DNA from: Leucobacter viscericola
GTDB taxonomy: Bacteria; Actinomycetota; Actinomycetes; Actinomycetales; Microbacteriaceae
Assembly: GCF_011299575.1 (NCBI RefSeq)
Contig: NZ_CP049863.1
Location: forward strand, 1,426,001-1,490,000
Direction: 5' to 3'
DNA length: 64,000 nt
The first letter of the stretch is position 1. Each line of letters starts with the position of its first letter. Under the pieces are notes generated by a model that saw only the letters and a program-made list of their open reading frames with translations, was not told the origin of the DNA and made no database searches. Shown piece by piece: positions 7,686 through 17,930 of this stretch. The position numbers and the translations under genes were made by a program.

Positions 7686-10253
7686 TTGGAACAACTCGGC
7701 AGACTCACGCAGGTGGAGCGGCTACTTCGCGGACGCAGCGACGAGCTCGCCATCGCGGCAGAACTCCTGCGCACACGCAGCAGCATCGATATCGTCGGCG
7801 CACACTTGAGCGGACGCACCTCGTTTTTGAAAGAACTGGGGCGTCGCCTCGACAGCGTTGGGCTCGATTACCTGTTCATCAGCGGTATTGAAGATTTTCA
7901 GGATCACCCCTTCGGCACGCTGATGGCGTCCGGACTCTTTGCACCAAACGATGCAAACGTAACCGTCTCGCGCGCGATCGAGGCCCTCAGCAATCAACTG
8001 GGCGACGGCAGGGCCGTCATTTTGGTCGACAACTGGAACGACCTCGACGACCTCTCGCGGGGTGTCATTCAGTCGGTCTCGGCGCAGCGAAATGTTCCAG
8101 TCGCCAGCACGCGCCTCAGCGTTCCGGCTCCACGCTCGCGTGCAGCGGAGAAGCACTCCGCCGCGGCGCGATCCAGACTGCTGATCGAAATGAAGCCGGT
8201 CTCCTCCGACGATCTTGCACTCATTCTTCGTGATTACCTTGGGGGTGCTGTCGATGCCTCGCTCGGAGCGAGGATCTTCTCGAAGTCCGGCGGAAACATT
8301 GGCCTCGCGATCAAGCTCGCAGACTCTGCGGTCACTCACAAGAGGATCCTGTCAGAGGGCACCGCGTGGAGGGTCAAACACGATCTCTGGAACCCGGCAC
8401 TGCTTGGTGTAATCGAAGACTTTCTCACCGGTCTGACCCCAACCGCGCAAGATGCCCTTGAGGTGCTCGCACTGTCGGGCGTTCGTGAGCTCCCCGCAGC
8501 GACAAAACTCGTCGGGTGGGACATGCTTGAAGAGCTTGAGTCGCACTCCTTCCTCAAAATGTATTCGGCTCAGGATCAGAACCTCCTCACGCTCTCACCT
8601 CCCCTCATCGTGGAGTATTTTCGGCGGTCACCCGCAACGCTCAGAAGGCTTCGCCAAGAACAGCTCATCGAGCACAAACTGGGTTGTGCGATTCCGCACG
8701 CGTCCGCCGAGCACCAGGCAGCAGACGCTCTTGAATCAGACGCTGAGCAAGATGCCATGTTCACCCGGATCATTCGCGAGCAGGCAAAGTCACGCGCCCT
8801 CGAAGCTGCTGAGCGCTGGCAGCACGATCCCACGGCAGACTCTTGTGTGGCCTACGTTAAGGCTCTCGCAAAAACTGATGCCTCGATGCTCGACATCGAA
8901 TCGGCGTTGTATGCCACGCCAGCAACCGGCTCGCTGGCTGCACAGGCTGAACTTGTGAGGCTTCGGGCGGAGTGGCGCGCCTGCACGCTCAACGATCTGG
9001 ATGGCGCCCTCGCCGACCTTGAAGCGAGCAGAGATCAGCTGGGCGAATACGAGCGTTGCGTCGACGCCTACGCGGTCACTCTTGAGTCCATGCTGAGGTC
9101 GGTGCCCGAAGACTTCGAGGCACGACTTACGCCCAGCCCGGGCCTTGTTGCCCCTGTTGAAGACAAGCTCGGCAGAACACTCGCTCTGGTTCTGAGCATC
9201 ACCGGCCGTTTCGACGAGGCAAAGGATGCCTACGACCGCACGGTTCAGGCGATAACAACCGGCAACGACCCGCTGCTGAACTACATTCTTTTTGGGCAGG
9301 GGCACGTACAGCAGGCACACGCACGCTCGGCCGAGGGGTTCGAGCATGCCCTGGCTGAGCTGGATCTCGAGGGCTGCCACGCTCACGCGGTGGTGCTTTC
9401 AGGGATCCTGATCCCAGATGGCAGGTTCACAGAGCTCAAGCGCATCCTGGCAACGATCCTCTCCGCCGGCGGATCCGCCCGTTTTCTTGCTGAGTGGTCG
9501 ACGCAGCAGAGTCTTGAGGTCAGCGCGGCGGTTCTCGCGCTGCACCAGGGACGCCCGAAGACCGCGCTCGCGCACCTCGAAGCCGCCGACGAGTTTGGCC
9601 TCGAGGGCCCCTTCCAGGCGCAGTCATCGCAGTGGGCCGCGGCTCAGCTCATGATTCAACAGGGTGAGCAGGCAAGCGCGGCTGAACTGTTGTGGGAAGA
9701 GTCGATTCACTTGTGGCGACGCAACGCAAAACCCGCGGCGGTCTACGGCATGCTTCGGAGCATCGAAATCTCGCCTTCCCCGCAGCGCCTCGCGCTCACA
9801 CAAACGAAACTGAAGACGATTCAGTCGCCATCACTCTCCGCTTACTTCGATTACCTCCTGCTTGTGCAGGAGAACAGGTACAACAACACTGCCGAAGTGG
9901 CGGCCAAGCTGCTTGACACCATGCAGACCGCACTTGCGCTCTCGAGCTATCGAGCCGCCGCGGATCACTTTCGCAAGGCTGGCGACACCGAGCGGACCGA
10001 GGCTATGAACGAGGCACTCGCGAAACTGAAGAAGCAGCACAGTGAGGTCTCAGATGCCGGGATGGGGCAGGCTCCACACCCGAGCCTCACACCCCGCGAG
10101 CTCCAGGTCGCATGGCTGGTCGCCTTTGGCAGAAGTAACCAGGAGATCGCGGAGGAGCTCACTCTCAGCGTCAGAACGGTAGAAACTCATGTTCACAAGA
10201 TCATGAAAAAGACAAACGCCAAAACCCGCCTGCAGGTTGCGGACCGGCTCTGA
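7686..10253 (+). CDS. Large LuxR-type regulator with N-terminal P-loop ATPase
   Basis: 855 residues if translation starts at the TTG at 7686, which follows AGGGGATAG at good spacing; a longer frame runs back to 7575 but has no clear ribosome site and would add 37 residues not matched in the paralogue. Near the N-terminus there is a Walker A-like 'GAHLSGRTS' in which the usual lysine is arginine, then a Walker B 'VILVDNWNDL'. The middle is a long helical repeat region, probably TPR-like as in MalT/LAL regulators. The C-terminus is a LuxR (GerE) helix-turn-helix with 'LTPRELQVAWLV...SNQEIAEELTLSVRTVETHV'. It likely senses a signal through the ATPase and repeat part and binds DNA. It converges with a paralogue, 5 nt apart, and lies among surface-protein genes that it may control. 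Confidence 0.85.
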   Translation: MEQLGRLTQVERLLRGRSDELAIAAELLRTRSSIDIVGAHLSGRTSFLKELGRRLDSVGLDYLFISGIEDFQDHPFGTLMASGLFAPNDANVTVSRAIEALSNQLGDGRAVILVDNWNDLDDLSRGVIQSVSAQRNVPVASTRLSVPAPRSRAAEKHSAAARSRLLIEMKPVSSDDLALILRDYLGGAVDASLGARIFSKSGGNIGLAIKLADSAVTHKRILSEGTAWRVKHDLWNPALLGVIEDFLTGLTPTAQDALEVLALSGVRELPAATKLVGWDMLEELESHSFLKMYSAQDQNLLTLSPPLIVEYFRRSPATLRRLRQEQLIEHKLGCAIPHASAEHQAADALESDAEQDAMFTRIIREQAKSRALEAAERWQHDPTADSCVAYVKALAKTDASMLDIESALYATPATGSLAAQAELVRLRAEWRACTLNDLDGALADLEASRDQLGEYERCVDAYAVTLESMLRSVPEDFEARLTPSPGLVAPVEDKLGRTLALVLSITGRFDEAKDAYDRTVQAITTGNDPLLNYILFGQGHVQQAHARSAEGFEHALAELDLEGCHAHAVVLSGILIPDGRFTELKRILATILSAGGSARFLAEWSTQQSLEVSAAVLALHQGRPKTALAHLEAADEFGLEGPFQAQSSQWAAAQLMIQQGEQASAAELLWEESIHLWRRNAKPAAVYGMLRSIEISPSPQRLALTQTKLKTIQSPSLSAYFDYLLLVQENRYNNTAEVAAKLLDTMQTALALSSYRAAADHFRKAGDTERTEAMNEALAKLKKQHSEVSDAGMGQAPHPSLTPRELQVAWLVAFGRSNQEIAEELTLSVRTVETHVHKIMKKTNAKTRLQVADRL

Positions 10254-10258
10254 GCGAC

Positions 10259-12820
10259 CTAGCGATCCACCTGGATCGAGTATTGAACGTCGTCCCTTGT
10301 GGCGCTGTTCGTCTTTCGCAGAATATGGCGAACATGGGTCTCAACGGTTCGCACGCTCAGAACAAGCCGCTCCGCAATCTGCCTGTTGGTCAGGCCCTTC
10401 GCGATCAGCACCGCCACCTCAGTCTCCCTAGTGGTGAGCCCTGATACCTGCGGGTTGTACCCCGCGACCTCGTAGTGGTTCGCGGGCAGAGATTGGATCA
10501 GCTGCACTCTGAAATCAACCAGCTGGGCAGATCTGCGGCCTCCCTGCTGCTCGTGATCCCAGCGAATCGCGTGATCCAGCGCGAGGATCGCGAGCCCACT
10601 GCGACCAGCTCGAACGAGCCGGTCAGCAAGCTCTTCGACGTTATCGCCATTGCCGAGAGACACGAACCTCAGGTAGTCAACGAGTGCGGCAACAAACTCA
10701 CCCTCAACCAGCTTTGCGGTTTGTGCGGCCTCTTCAAGCCGTTCGTCATTGGGTGAGGTGCGGATCGACGAGAGCTGCAGTAACACTCCCGCGTAGATCA
10801 TTCCACGATCTAAGAGGTCCTGTCCGCTGGCCCACAGCACTTCGGCGGCCTCGTCGGGCTTTCCCTCGCCGATCAACACCTGTGCCCGCAGGATCGCCAC
10901 ACTCTCATTCGGCATCGGCCCGTCGGGCAGTCCCATCTCTTGAACCGCACTCAGCGAAGCCTCGGCCTGGGCGGCTTCGCCGCTCCGTGCCGCAATCAAA
11001 CCCGAGGTCACCTCAAGCACAAACTGCGCGGAGGCCGACTCAAGCAGCCTCGGCGGTCGCCCTGCCGGGAAGATAGCACTGAGGATCTCCTCGGCATCGT
11101 CAAAGCGGCCGTCGGCCTCGAGGCAGTACACCAGCGCTGAAGCGTGGGTGCGAACGGCCTCAAAATCGAGCGCGTTGCGGGAGTCCTCGTATCCTTGCCT
11201 AGCCCAGGCAAGCGCGGAGTCGGCCCGACCCTGCCCCAACAGGGCAATGCCGTACAGCGCGTTGGGGGCGTTGCCAAGCCGCAGCCGCGACAGCGCATCA
11301 ACACGGTCGTAGGCTCGCTGTGCGGCTTCGAATCGCCCAACTGAGATGAGCACGTACATCTGGGAACGCAGGAGAGCGATCTCGACGTCGCTCGGCAGGT
11401 CGTGTGTAATCTCCAGTATTGAGGCGTAGTCCTCAGGGATTCGCCGCAGCGAACTCTGCAGCGTCACCGAAAACGCTTCCGAGATTCTGCGATACGAGCC
11501 CCAGCGTTCCGGTGCACTCTCGAGAAGCGCTATCGCCCCATCAACGTCTTTGGTCTCGTAGGCCATCCACTCGGCTCGCAAGCACAGGTAGTCGGCTTCC
11601 GCGCTGTAGTTGTTGCTCTCTTGCAAGGGGGTCTCAAAAATGGTCACGAATTCTTCGGGGGTGCTGCCAACCACGTGCATCGCCCGAATAAGGTGCCTTG
11701 CGGTTTCAGCCGATGGCTCGCGCTTCCATTCGGCGTAGGTCACCTGGGCTCGCGTTTGAGCCTGCTCGTGTGTGAGCCTCGTGAAGATCGCGCCGTCCTC
11801 AGAAGAGAGGTGCCCGTCTGGCGAGGCAACGGCGAACGGTGCGAGCGGCTGAGTTCCGAGTTTGCTCAGCAGTACATCAGTCAGGCGAATCTTCTGTATT
11901 CTTTGCGAGTCACTCCGCAGGTATTCGACCAGCGCAGGTGGGTACAGCGTCACGAGCTGCCGAGTTCCCGACGCGTACACTTTCAGCAGAGCGCTCGCCT
12001 CAAGAGATTCGAGGATGCTCCAGTCGACAACGTCGCGCAGCGTCTCGACGTCGCACACTCCCGCCAGGGCGATCGTCTGAACGGCGTCCCGCTCCCCCGC
12101 GTTGAGAGGTTCGAGGTACGCCTCCAGCACTCCGTTCAGCGCTGGCGACCACAGGCTGCGAACCGCGATCCAAACGCCGTTGCGCTGAACGAGCCTGCCG
12201 CTCAGCGCCCCCGACGCAAGCATTTTTGTGGCGATACCGGCAAGCCCACCAGATTTTGCGTAGAGGCGACTGAGGGTTGTTGGATCTACACTGCCACCGA
12301 GTTGCGCTTCCGCCATCTCAGTCATCTCCGCGAATCTGAGCGGATCAACAGTCGCCACAAGTGCGTTGGTTGACGAAGCGGAGTGCAGCCCACTCGGCGT
12401 CTGCCTCACCTTACGACCGAGCAATCGCGACACCGCAACGGGGTGCCGCGTGCGCTGGCGAACCACCTCGATGACACCCCACGTGGACTCGTCAAGATCG
12501 TCCCAGTTATCAACAACAAAAACGAACTCGTCCTCGCCCGCGTACTCAAGCAGTGAGTCTATTGCCGTCGCCAGTTGCGACTTCCCGGGCCCTGCTGTTC
12601 CGGGCAGGATCCCGGCCGTCATCAGCGCCCCGAAGTTTACGCTGGCGAGCGACGCGTTCCCGCGGATCCGCACGGCCTTCCAGCCCTCGTCACCCAAGCG
12701 GTCAATCAGATCGTTCAGGAAGAGTGTTCTGCCGCTTCCACGCATACCAACAACGTCGAGGTTCTCACCGCTAAGCAGTGTTTCCACCCCAAACCGCAAA
12801 GAGTCCATTCGATCAGACAT
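10259..12820 (-). CDS. Large LuxR-type regulator, paralogue of the adjacent gene
   Basis: 853 residues from the ATG at 12820, preceded by AGGGGGTAGCA; the frame is open to 12916 but those extra codons lack a ribosome site. Layout equals the facing gene: Walker A-like 'GMRGSGRTL' (again arginine in place of lysine), Walker B 'VFVVDNWDDL', a long helical repeat region, and a C-terminal GerE helix-turn-helix ('TTRETEVAVLIAKGLTNRQIAERL'). The two genes probably arose by duplication and inversion. It is divergent from the gene for the giant sortase-anchored protein, 178 bp away, which makes that gene a candidate target. The ligand is unknown. Confidence 0.85.
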   Translation of the reverse strand: MSDRMDSLRFGVETLLSGENLDVVGMRGSGRTLFLNDLIDRLGDEGWKAVRIRGNASLASVNFGALMTAGILPGTAGPGKSQLATAIDSLLEYAGEDEFVFVVDNWDDLDESTWGVIEVVRQRTRHPVAVSRLLGRKVRQTPSGLHSASSTNALVATVDPLRFAEMTEMAEAQLGGSVDPTTLSRLYAKSGGLAGIATKMLASGALSGRLVQRNGVWIAVRSLWSPALNGVLEAYLEPLNAGERDAVQTIALAGVCDVETLRDVVDWSILESLEASALLKVYASGTRQLVTLYPPALVEYLRSDSQRIQKIRLTDVLLSKLGTQPLAPFAVASPDGHLSSEDGAIFTRLTHEQAQTRAQVTYAEWKREPSAETARHLIRAMHVVGSTPEEFVTIFETPLQESNNYSAEADYLCLRAEWMAYETKDVDGAIALLESAPERWGSYRRISEAFSVTLQSSLRRIPEDYASILEITHDLPSDVEIALLRSQMYVLISVGRFEAAQRAYDRVDALSRLRLGNAPNALYGIALLGQGRADSALAWARQGYEDSRNALDFEAVRTHASALVYCLEADGRFDDAEEILSAIFPAGRPPRLLESASAQFVLEVTSGLIAARSGEAAQAEASLSAVQEMGLPDGPMPNESVAILRAQVLIGEGKPDEAAEVLWASGQDLLDRGMIYAGVLLQLSSIRTSPNDERLEEAAQTAKLVEGEFVAALVDYLRFVSLGNGDNVEELADRLVRAGRSGLAILALDHAIRWDHEQQGGRRSAQLVDFRVQLIQSLPANHYEVAGYNPQVSGLTTRETEVAVLIAKGLTNRQIAERLVLSVRTVETHVRHILRKTNSATRDDVQYSIQVDR

Positions 12821-12998
12821 TGCTACCCCCTGTGCCCTGATCCTACGAGGGAGAGTGGGGCTAGGTCGAGGGGTATTTAGTGCTGTTCGCAGCATTTCCG
12901 ATGCACAACGATTCAAATTTCACAAGCGCCTTGCGGCGAGCGCACATTGGGACGAATGTGAGGCTTATCTGCTGTTGAGCCAGGGGAGGCCGACCGTA

Positions 12999-15900
12999 AT
13001 GGAACCTGCACTTCGCACGAAGGCAAGTCGACTCACCTGTCACGTTGCGGTACTGGCCCTCGTTGCTGGCTGTCTCACTGTCGGCACGGGACCATTGGCC
13101 TTCGGGGATTCCGGGGACACATCGGGCACCGCAACCAGTGAGTCGAACGGTTCGGCACCGCCCGCTGCAGATGCTCCCGCGACCACGGCAGAACCCGAGT
13201 CAACTCCGGCGCCAACTCCCAGCCCCACTCCAAACCCGGCGCCGCAACCGGACCCGACTCCACAGCCGAAGCCGCCCGCCGATCCTCCCCCAACGCAAAA
13301 CCCCGAGCCAGCTCCTCAGCCCGAACCGCCGACAACGCCCGCTGATCCTGAAACACCCGCGACTCCCCAAGCGAAGCCAAAAGCTAACGTCCCCGACACG
13401 GGCACTCCATCCTCTAAGCTCATCACTCCCCTCATCGCAGTTCCAGGATCAGTCGTCGATGTCACCATTAACATTGCGGGCCCGGCAGCCGCCGTCGTTG
13501 GCGACACGTTCAGCTATACGGTGACCATCAGCAACAACGCGCTCCCAGTTGCTGACGGTGCACCCTTTTCCATCACCATGCCGACCGGCGCGACAAATGT
13601 CGCCGCGAGTTGTGGTGCAACTGCGGGTGCAGCGTGCCCTGGGGCCCTTAACACTACTGACACGGCTGTTTCGGGGTCAGCTTCCTTGCTGCCACATCTT
13701 GGTGTGCTCACCCTCACGATCTCAGGCGTGTATGGCGCTCAATCACCATCTTCGGTGACAGCAAATGCGCACGTCGATCCACCCGCAGGCACAACTGATT
13801 CAGATCTCACTTCAAATGACAGCGTGGTTGGCTCGGCCATTAATAACCGTGCGGACGTGTACGTAACCAGCTCAGCAAGCTCAACAACGATCGCACCAGG
13901 ATCGCCCGTTACCTACACCGTGACGTACGGCAACAATGGCCCGGCAACCGTCGACAACCCGATCGTCGGAAGCTACCTGTATTGGGACTCGTCCCTCTTC
14001 GATTCAATGAACATCGGCTTCGTCTCTTGCGCTCCAAGCGGGGGCGCCATCTGTCCCATATTTCTCACCAACGTGAGTCAATACACAAACGTGTTCAACG
14101 CAATGGGCACCCGAATGCCTGCGGGAAGCAGCGTCACCGTGGTCTACACGGCAGACCCAGTACTTTCTGCCACTCCCGGCTGTGGCTCCCTCACCACCGA
14201 CGTCGTCAACGATTCAGGAATCACGGCACCGTATCCCCTCGTAGACCCGAACACCGGCAACAACTTCTCCCGCATTTTCGCCACCGCAAATGGCCCTGGT
14301 GAGTGCCCGGCGACCGACTTGCAGGTCGACAAGACAGCCTCCGCGAGCACTATCGCTCCGGGATCGCCAGTCACGTACACGCTCACGGCAAGAAACAACG
14401 GGCCCATTGCTGCTGGCGGCGCGAGCCTTTCTGACTACGCAGATGTCAATACTTCGCTCTTCACCGGTTGGGTGTACCACCTCGTCTCTTGCACGGCGAG
14501 TGGTGGCGCCGTGTGCCCAGCCCTGAATACCGACAGCACGTTAGGAACATACGATCGGCTCATTAACACCAATATTCCGACCTTCCCGGTCGGTGGCGTC
14601 ATTACAGTGGTCTACACCCTCGACCCGATCCCAAATCCGACCCCGACGTGTGGTGAAGCAGTAAGTGTCGTCACGAACTACGCCGATCTGTACCCGCAGT
14701 CACCACTGCGCGACTCGAACTACAGCAACAATTACTCGCGACCCACTGTCACGGCCGACGGCCCGGGTGAATGCCCTCCCGCAGACTTGCAGGTCACAAA
14801 GACCCAAAGCAGCTCGACCGCGATGCCGGGGGCACCGATCACCTACACGGTGACGTACACGAACAACGGCCCCAACGCTGCGCCGCACCCAACCGTCTCT
14901 GACTATTACTACTGGGACAGCAACCTTTACACAGGCCTGAATTTCCAAGCAGTCTCTTGCACGGCGACGGGCGGGGTGGTTTGCCCGGCTTTGGTGCCGG
15001 ACGGCAATTTCAACCAGTACAACTCAATCTTTGCGGATGGCCAGGTCGACAATTTTCCCTCCGGCGCATCGTTCACCGTGGCCTACACGCTCGAACCGCT
15101 GGTTGTAAACGCCTCAAGCTGTTCTCAATCTCTCACCACGCTCCAGGGCAACGCAGGCATCAACGATTACAGCCGCACGGTGACCGACCCGAACAGCTCC
15201 AACAACTACGCGTACTCGACCGCCACCACTAAGTGTGCCGACGTATCTGTTAACAAATCAGTCGCCCCTGCCGCGGCCCAGGCGGGAAACCCGGTTGCAT
15301 TCACGATCCGAGTGGCAAATGGCAGTGACGTTGCCGTCAACGATGTCGCGTTCTCAGACCCGCTGCCCACAGGCTTCATCTTCACCTCTGCGAGTTGTAT
15401 ACCAAATTCCCCGGCCAGCACCTGTGGGGCCGTCACCTACGACCCGCTGTTGCGAAGGGTCTCCTCAAGTATTTCGCTCATTGGCCCAACCCAGGACTAC
15501 GTGACGATCACCGTGAACGGCACAGCCGGCACGATTCCGGGCACCTACAAAAACACGGCGACAGCATTCCCAACGCCGGGGGTGAACGACTTTGTCGATC
15601 CGATTATCGCTTCCAATACAAGCAACGTGTCACTGCAGGTCTTTAATACGGCGTCGACCATCAACTTCACCAAAGAACTCACTGGTCTGCCTGCTGGCGG
15701 CGTTCCGGTGCCGTTGACCTTCACCGGCGCCATTACTTGCGGCAGCCAGGGCAGCAAACCCTGGAGCGTCACGCTCCCCGCGGGCGAACGCGCCATTGAT
15801 GCCCTCACTCAGACATTTTTCGACGGCGAATCCTGCACCATCACCGAGGACCCGCCGCCCGCACTTCCCGCGGGATTTGGGTATGCGGGGCCCGCTGTGA

Positions 15901-17930
15901 TCACCCCGCAGATAATTCCCGTACTGGGGCCGTCGCAGGCGATTAATGTGACAAGTAGAACACCACTGCAGGTCTTGGCTGCACTGCAACTCAATAAGAC
16001 CGTCTCGACAACAAAAGCGACCACGGGCCAGACCGTAACGTTCACCTACGAGGTCAGCAACGGCAGCAACGTTGATGTCACGGCGTTCGAGATCATCGAG
16101 CGCAGCTTCTCGGGAACCGGATCGCTCTCGGCAATGAACTGTCCCAGTACAGCACTTCCCGCGCACACGAGTGTTGTCTGCACGGCCAATTACACAATCA
16201 CCGCCGCAGACGTCGTTTCCGGAGCACTCACAAATACTGCGTATGCAACTGGCACCCCGGTCTCGGGGCCGGATCCGGTCAGCGCCGACGCGAGCGCCCG
16301 AATCACGCTTGTGGCCCCTCCCTCGTTGACGCTCACCAAGTCAGCCTCCGTCGCGTCTGCCGACCAGGTTGGCCAGGTCATCACTTATAACTTCGCCGTC
16401 ATCAATAACGGCGGCGTATCGCTGACCGGCCTCAACGTCGTCGAGCAGAGCTTTAACGGCATCGGCACGCTGAGCGCGGTCAATTGTCCGGTCACCGCAC
16501 TCGCACCGGGTCGAGCGACCAGCTGCAGCGCCAACTACACGGTCACGCAGGCCGACCTCGACCGAGGCACAACCCTCAGCAACACCGCAGTAGCGACAGC
16601 GGATGCCGAAAACGGGTTCGACGATCCGCTCTCAGAACCCTCAACGGCAGACGTTGATCTGGTGCGTGACCCCTCCCTGAGCGTTGTGAAGTCGGCATCG
16701 TTGTCCGATGGTGCGCAAGTGTTGTCGAGCGGACAGGGTGTCACTTACTCCTACGTGGTCACAAACACGGGCAACGTGACCCTCGACGGACTCACAATTC
16801 AGGAGCGCGCGTTTAGCGGCGCGGGCGCAACCCCGACTCCAACCTGCCCCGATGTCACCCTCGCCCCCAACGACCAGGTCATTTGCGAGGCGACGTACAC
16901 GGTCACTGCCGCAGACGTAGCAAACGGCCAAATCGTAAACACTGCGGTCGCGAGGGCAGTCCCGGTGTCTGGTGACCCGGTCGAATCAGAGAGTTCGACC
17001 GTGGTGCTCCCCGAGGTACCAAGCCCCGAGCTTGAGCTCGAGAAGAGCGTGTCACCAGGGTCTGGCCTGTTTGAGGCTGACACGGTTGAGTATCTCTTCA
17101 CCATTACCAATACGGGCAACGTGACCGTCGACAACGCGGGCGTTACGGAGCAAACCTTCACGGGCAGCGACGCGATTCCAGTTCCGAGCTGCGCGATCCC
17201 GCCCCAGCTCATTCCGGGTCAGATCGTCACCTGCACCGCAGGCTACACAGTGACGGCCGCAGATGCTCTCGCCGGATCCTTCGACAACACCGCGGTCGCA
17301 ACCGCCCTGTTCCGCGACAAGCCTTTTTCGAGCGAACCGTCAACTGCCAGCGCGACCACAATCTCGCCCGCAACACCGGGGTCCCTCGCGATTATCAAGC
17401 GGGCGGCACCTTGGGACACCAACAAAGACGGTCTCATCGACCCGGGAGACACGGCGGGCTGGAGGATTCTGGTCACCAACACGGGCGGCACCGCCGTAAG
17501 TGGCATATCCATTGAGGATCCGCGTGCCGTTTCGATCAGCTGCCCGGCAACGTCGCTGGCCCCTGCCCTTTCCATGACCTGCACGGCTGTCGGAAACGTT
17601 ATTACGAAGGTGGGCGTTTACGAGAACACCGCGACTGCCCGCGGTACAACGGGTGAGAGTGCCATCACCTCGGCACCCTCGACCGCCGAGTTCACCGCCG
17701 TCGCGGCCCCGAACAACGGAGGCGGTGGAGGCGGTGGGACACCGCCGGGTGGTGGCGGCAACGGCGGCACGGCTGGCGTCGTTCCCACCACGCCCCGGGG
17801 CAGCCTCGCTTCGACGGGAGGTGAGTTCGGCTTCTTCGTAGTGCTCGGGAGCGTGTTCTTAGGCATTGGCATGCTTCTCGTGAGGCGGCGCCGCTACCCA
17901 GTTAACCGCGCAGCTAGCCCGCGGGGGTAG
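12999..17930 (+). CDS. Giant sortase-anchored surface protein with DUF11/CARDB-like repeats
   Basis: 1643 residues from the ATG at 12999, which has CAGGGGAGG before it; the frame is open upstream to 12366 only because it runs antisense through the LuxR gene. Signal peptide at residues 1-38. Next comes a proline-rich stalk of about 70 residues ('PTPSPTPNPAPQPDPTPQP'). The rest is a chain of beta-sandwich repeats: four or five of a 'TYTVTY.NNGP..A' type (DUF11-like), one 'CGSQGSKPWSVTLPAGE' module of the DUF5979/GramPos-pilin sort, then four of a 'YSYVVTNTGNVTLDGLTI' type. It ends with a glycine-rich patch, LASTG, a hydrophobic helix and RRRR, a sortase signal. Probably a long wall-anchored fibrillar adhesin. 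Confidence 0.85.
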   Translation: MEPALRTKASRLTCHVAVLALVAGCLTVGTGPLAFGDSGDTSGTATSESNGSAPPAADAPATTAEPESTPAPTPSPTPNPAPQPDPTPQPKPPADPPPTQNPEPAPQPEPPTTPADPETPATPQAKPKANVPDTGTPSSKLITPLIAVPGSVVDVTINIAGPAAAVVGDTFSYTVTISNNALPVADGAPFSITMPTGATNVAASCGATAGAACPGALNTTDTAVSGSASLLPHLGVLTLTISGVYGAQSPSSVTANAHVDPPAGTTDSDLTSNDSVVGSAINNRADVYVTSSASSTTIAPGSPVTYTVTYGNNGPATVDNPIVGSYLYWDSSLFDSMNIGFVSCAPSGGAICPIFLTNVSQYTNVFNAMGTRMPAGSSVTVVYTADPVLSATPGCGSLTTDVVNDSGITAPYPLVDPNTGNNFSRIFATANGPGECPATDLQVDKTASASTIAPGSPVTYTLTARNNGPIAAGGASLSDYADVNTSLFTGWVYHLVSCTASGGAVCPALNTDSTLGTYDRLINTNIPTFPVGGVITVVYTLDPIPNPTPTCGEAVSVVTNYADLYPQSPLRDSNYSNNYSRPTVTADGPGECPPADLQVTKTQSSSTAMPGAPITYTVTYTNNGPNAAPHPTVSDYYYWDSNLYTGLNFQAVSCTATGGVVCPALVPDGNFNQYNSIFADGQVDNFPSGASFTVAYTLEPLVVNASSCSQSLTTLQGNAGINDYSRTVTDPNSSNNYAYSTATTKCADVSVNKSVAPAAAQAGNPVAFTIRVANGSDVAVNDVAFSDPLPTGFIFTSASCIPNSPASTCGAVTYDPLLRRVSSSISLIGPTQDYVTITVNGTAGTIPGTYKNTATAFPTPGVNDFVDPIIASNTSNVSLQVFNTASTINFTKELTGLPAGGVPVPLTFTGAITCGSQGSKPWSVTLPAGERAIDALTQTFFDGESCTITEDPPPALPAGFGYAGPAVITPQIIPVLGPSQAINVTSRTPLQVLAALQLNKTVSTTKATTGQTVTFTYEVSNGSNVDVTAFEIIERSFSGTGSLSAMNCPSTALPAHTSVVCTANYTITAADVVSGALTNTAYATGTPVSGPDPVSADASARITLVAPPSLTLTKSASVASADQVGQVITYNFAVINNGGVSLTGLNVVEQSFNGIGTLSAVNCPVTALAPGRATSCSANYTVTQADLDRGTTLSNTAVATADAENGFDDPLSEPSTADVDLVRDPSLSVVKSASLSDGAQVLSSGQGVTYSYVVTNTGNVTLDGLTIQERAFSGAGATPTPTCPDVTLAPNDQVICEATYTVTAADVANGQIVNTAVARAVPVSGDPVESESSTVVLPEVPSPELELEKSVSPGSGLFEADTVEYLFTITNTGNVTVDNAGVTEQTFTGSDAIPVPSCAIPPQLIPGQIVTCTAGYTVTAADALAGSFDNTAVATALFRDKPFSSEPSTASATTISPATPGSLAIIKRAAPWDTNKDGLIDPGDTAGWRILVTNTGGTAVSGISIEDPRAVSISCPATSLAPALSMTCTAVGNVITKVGVYENTATARGTTGESAITSAPSTAEFTAVAAPNNGGGGGGGTPPGGGGNGGTAGVVPTTPRGSLASTGGEFGFFVVLGSVFLGIGMLLVRRRRYPVNRAASPRG

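Noticed and set aside
12366..12998. 211-codon upstream extension of the giant repeat protein
   Set aside because: It runs antisense through the LuxR-type gene; the ATG at 12999 has a ribosome site and starts a proper signal peptide.
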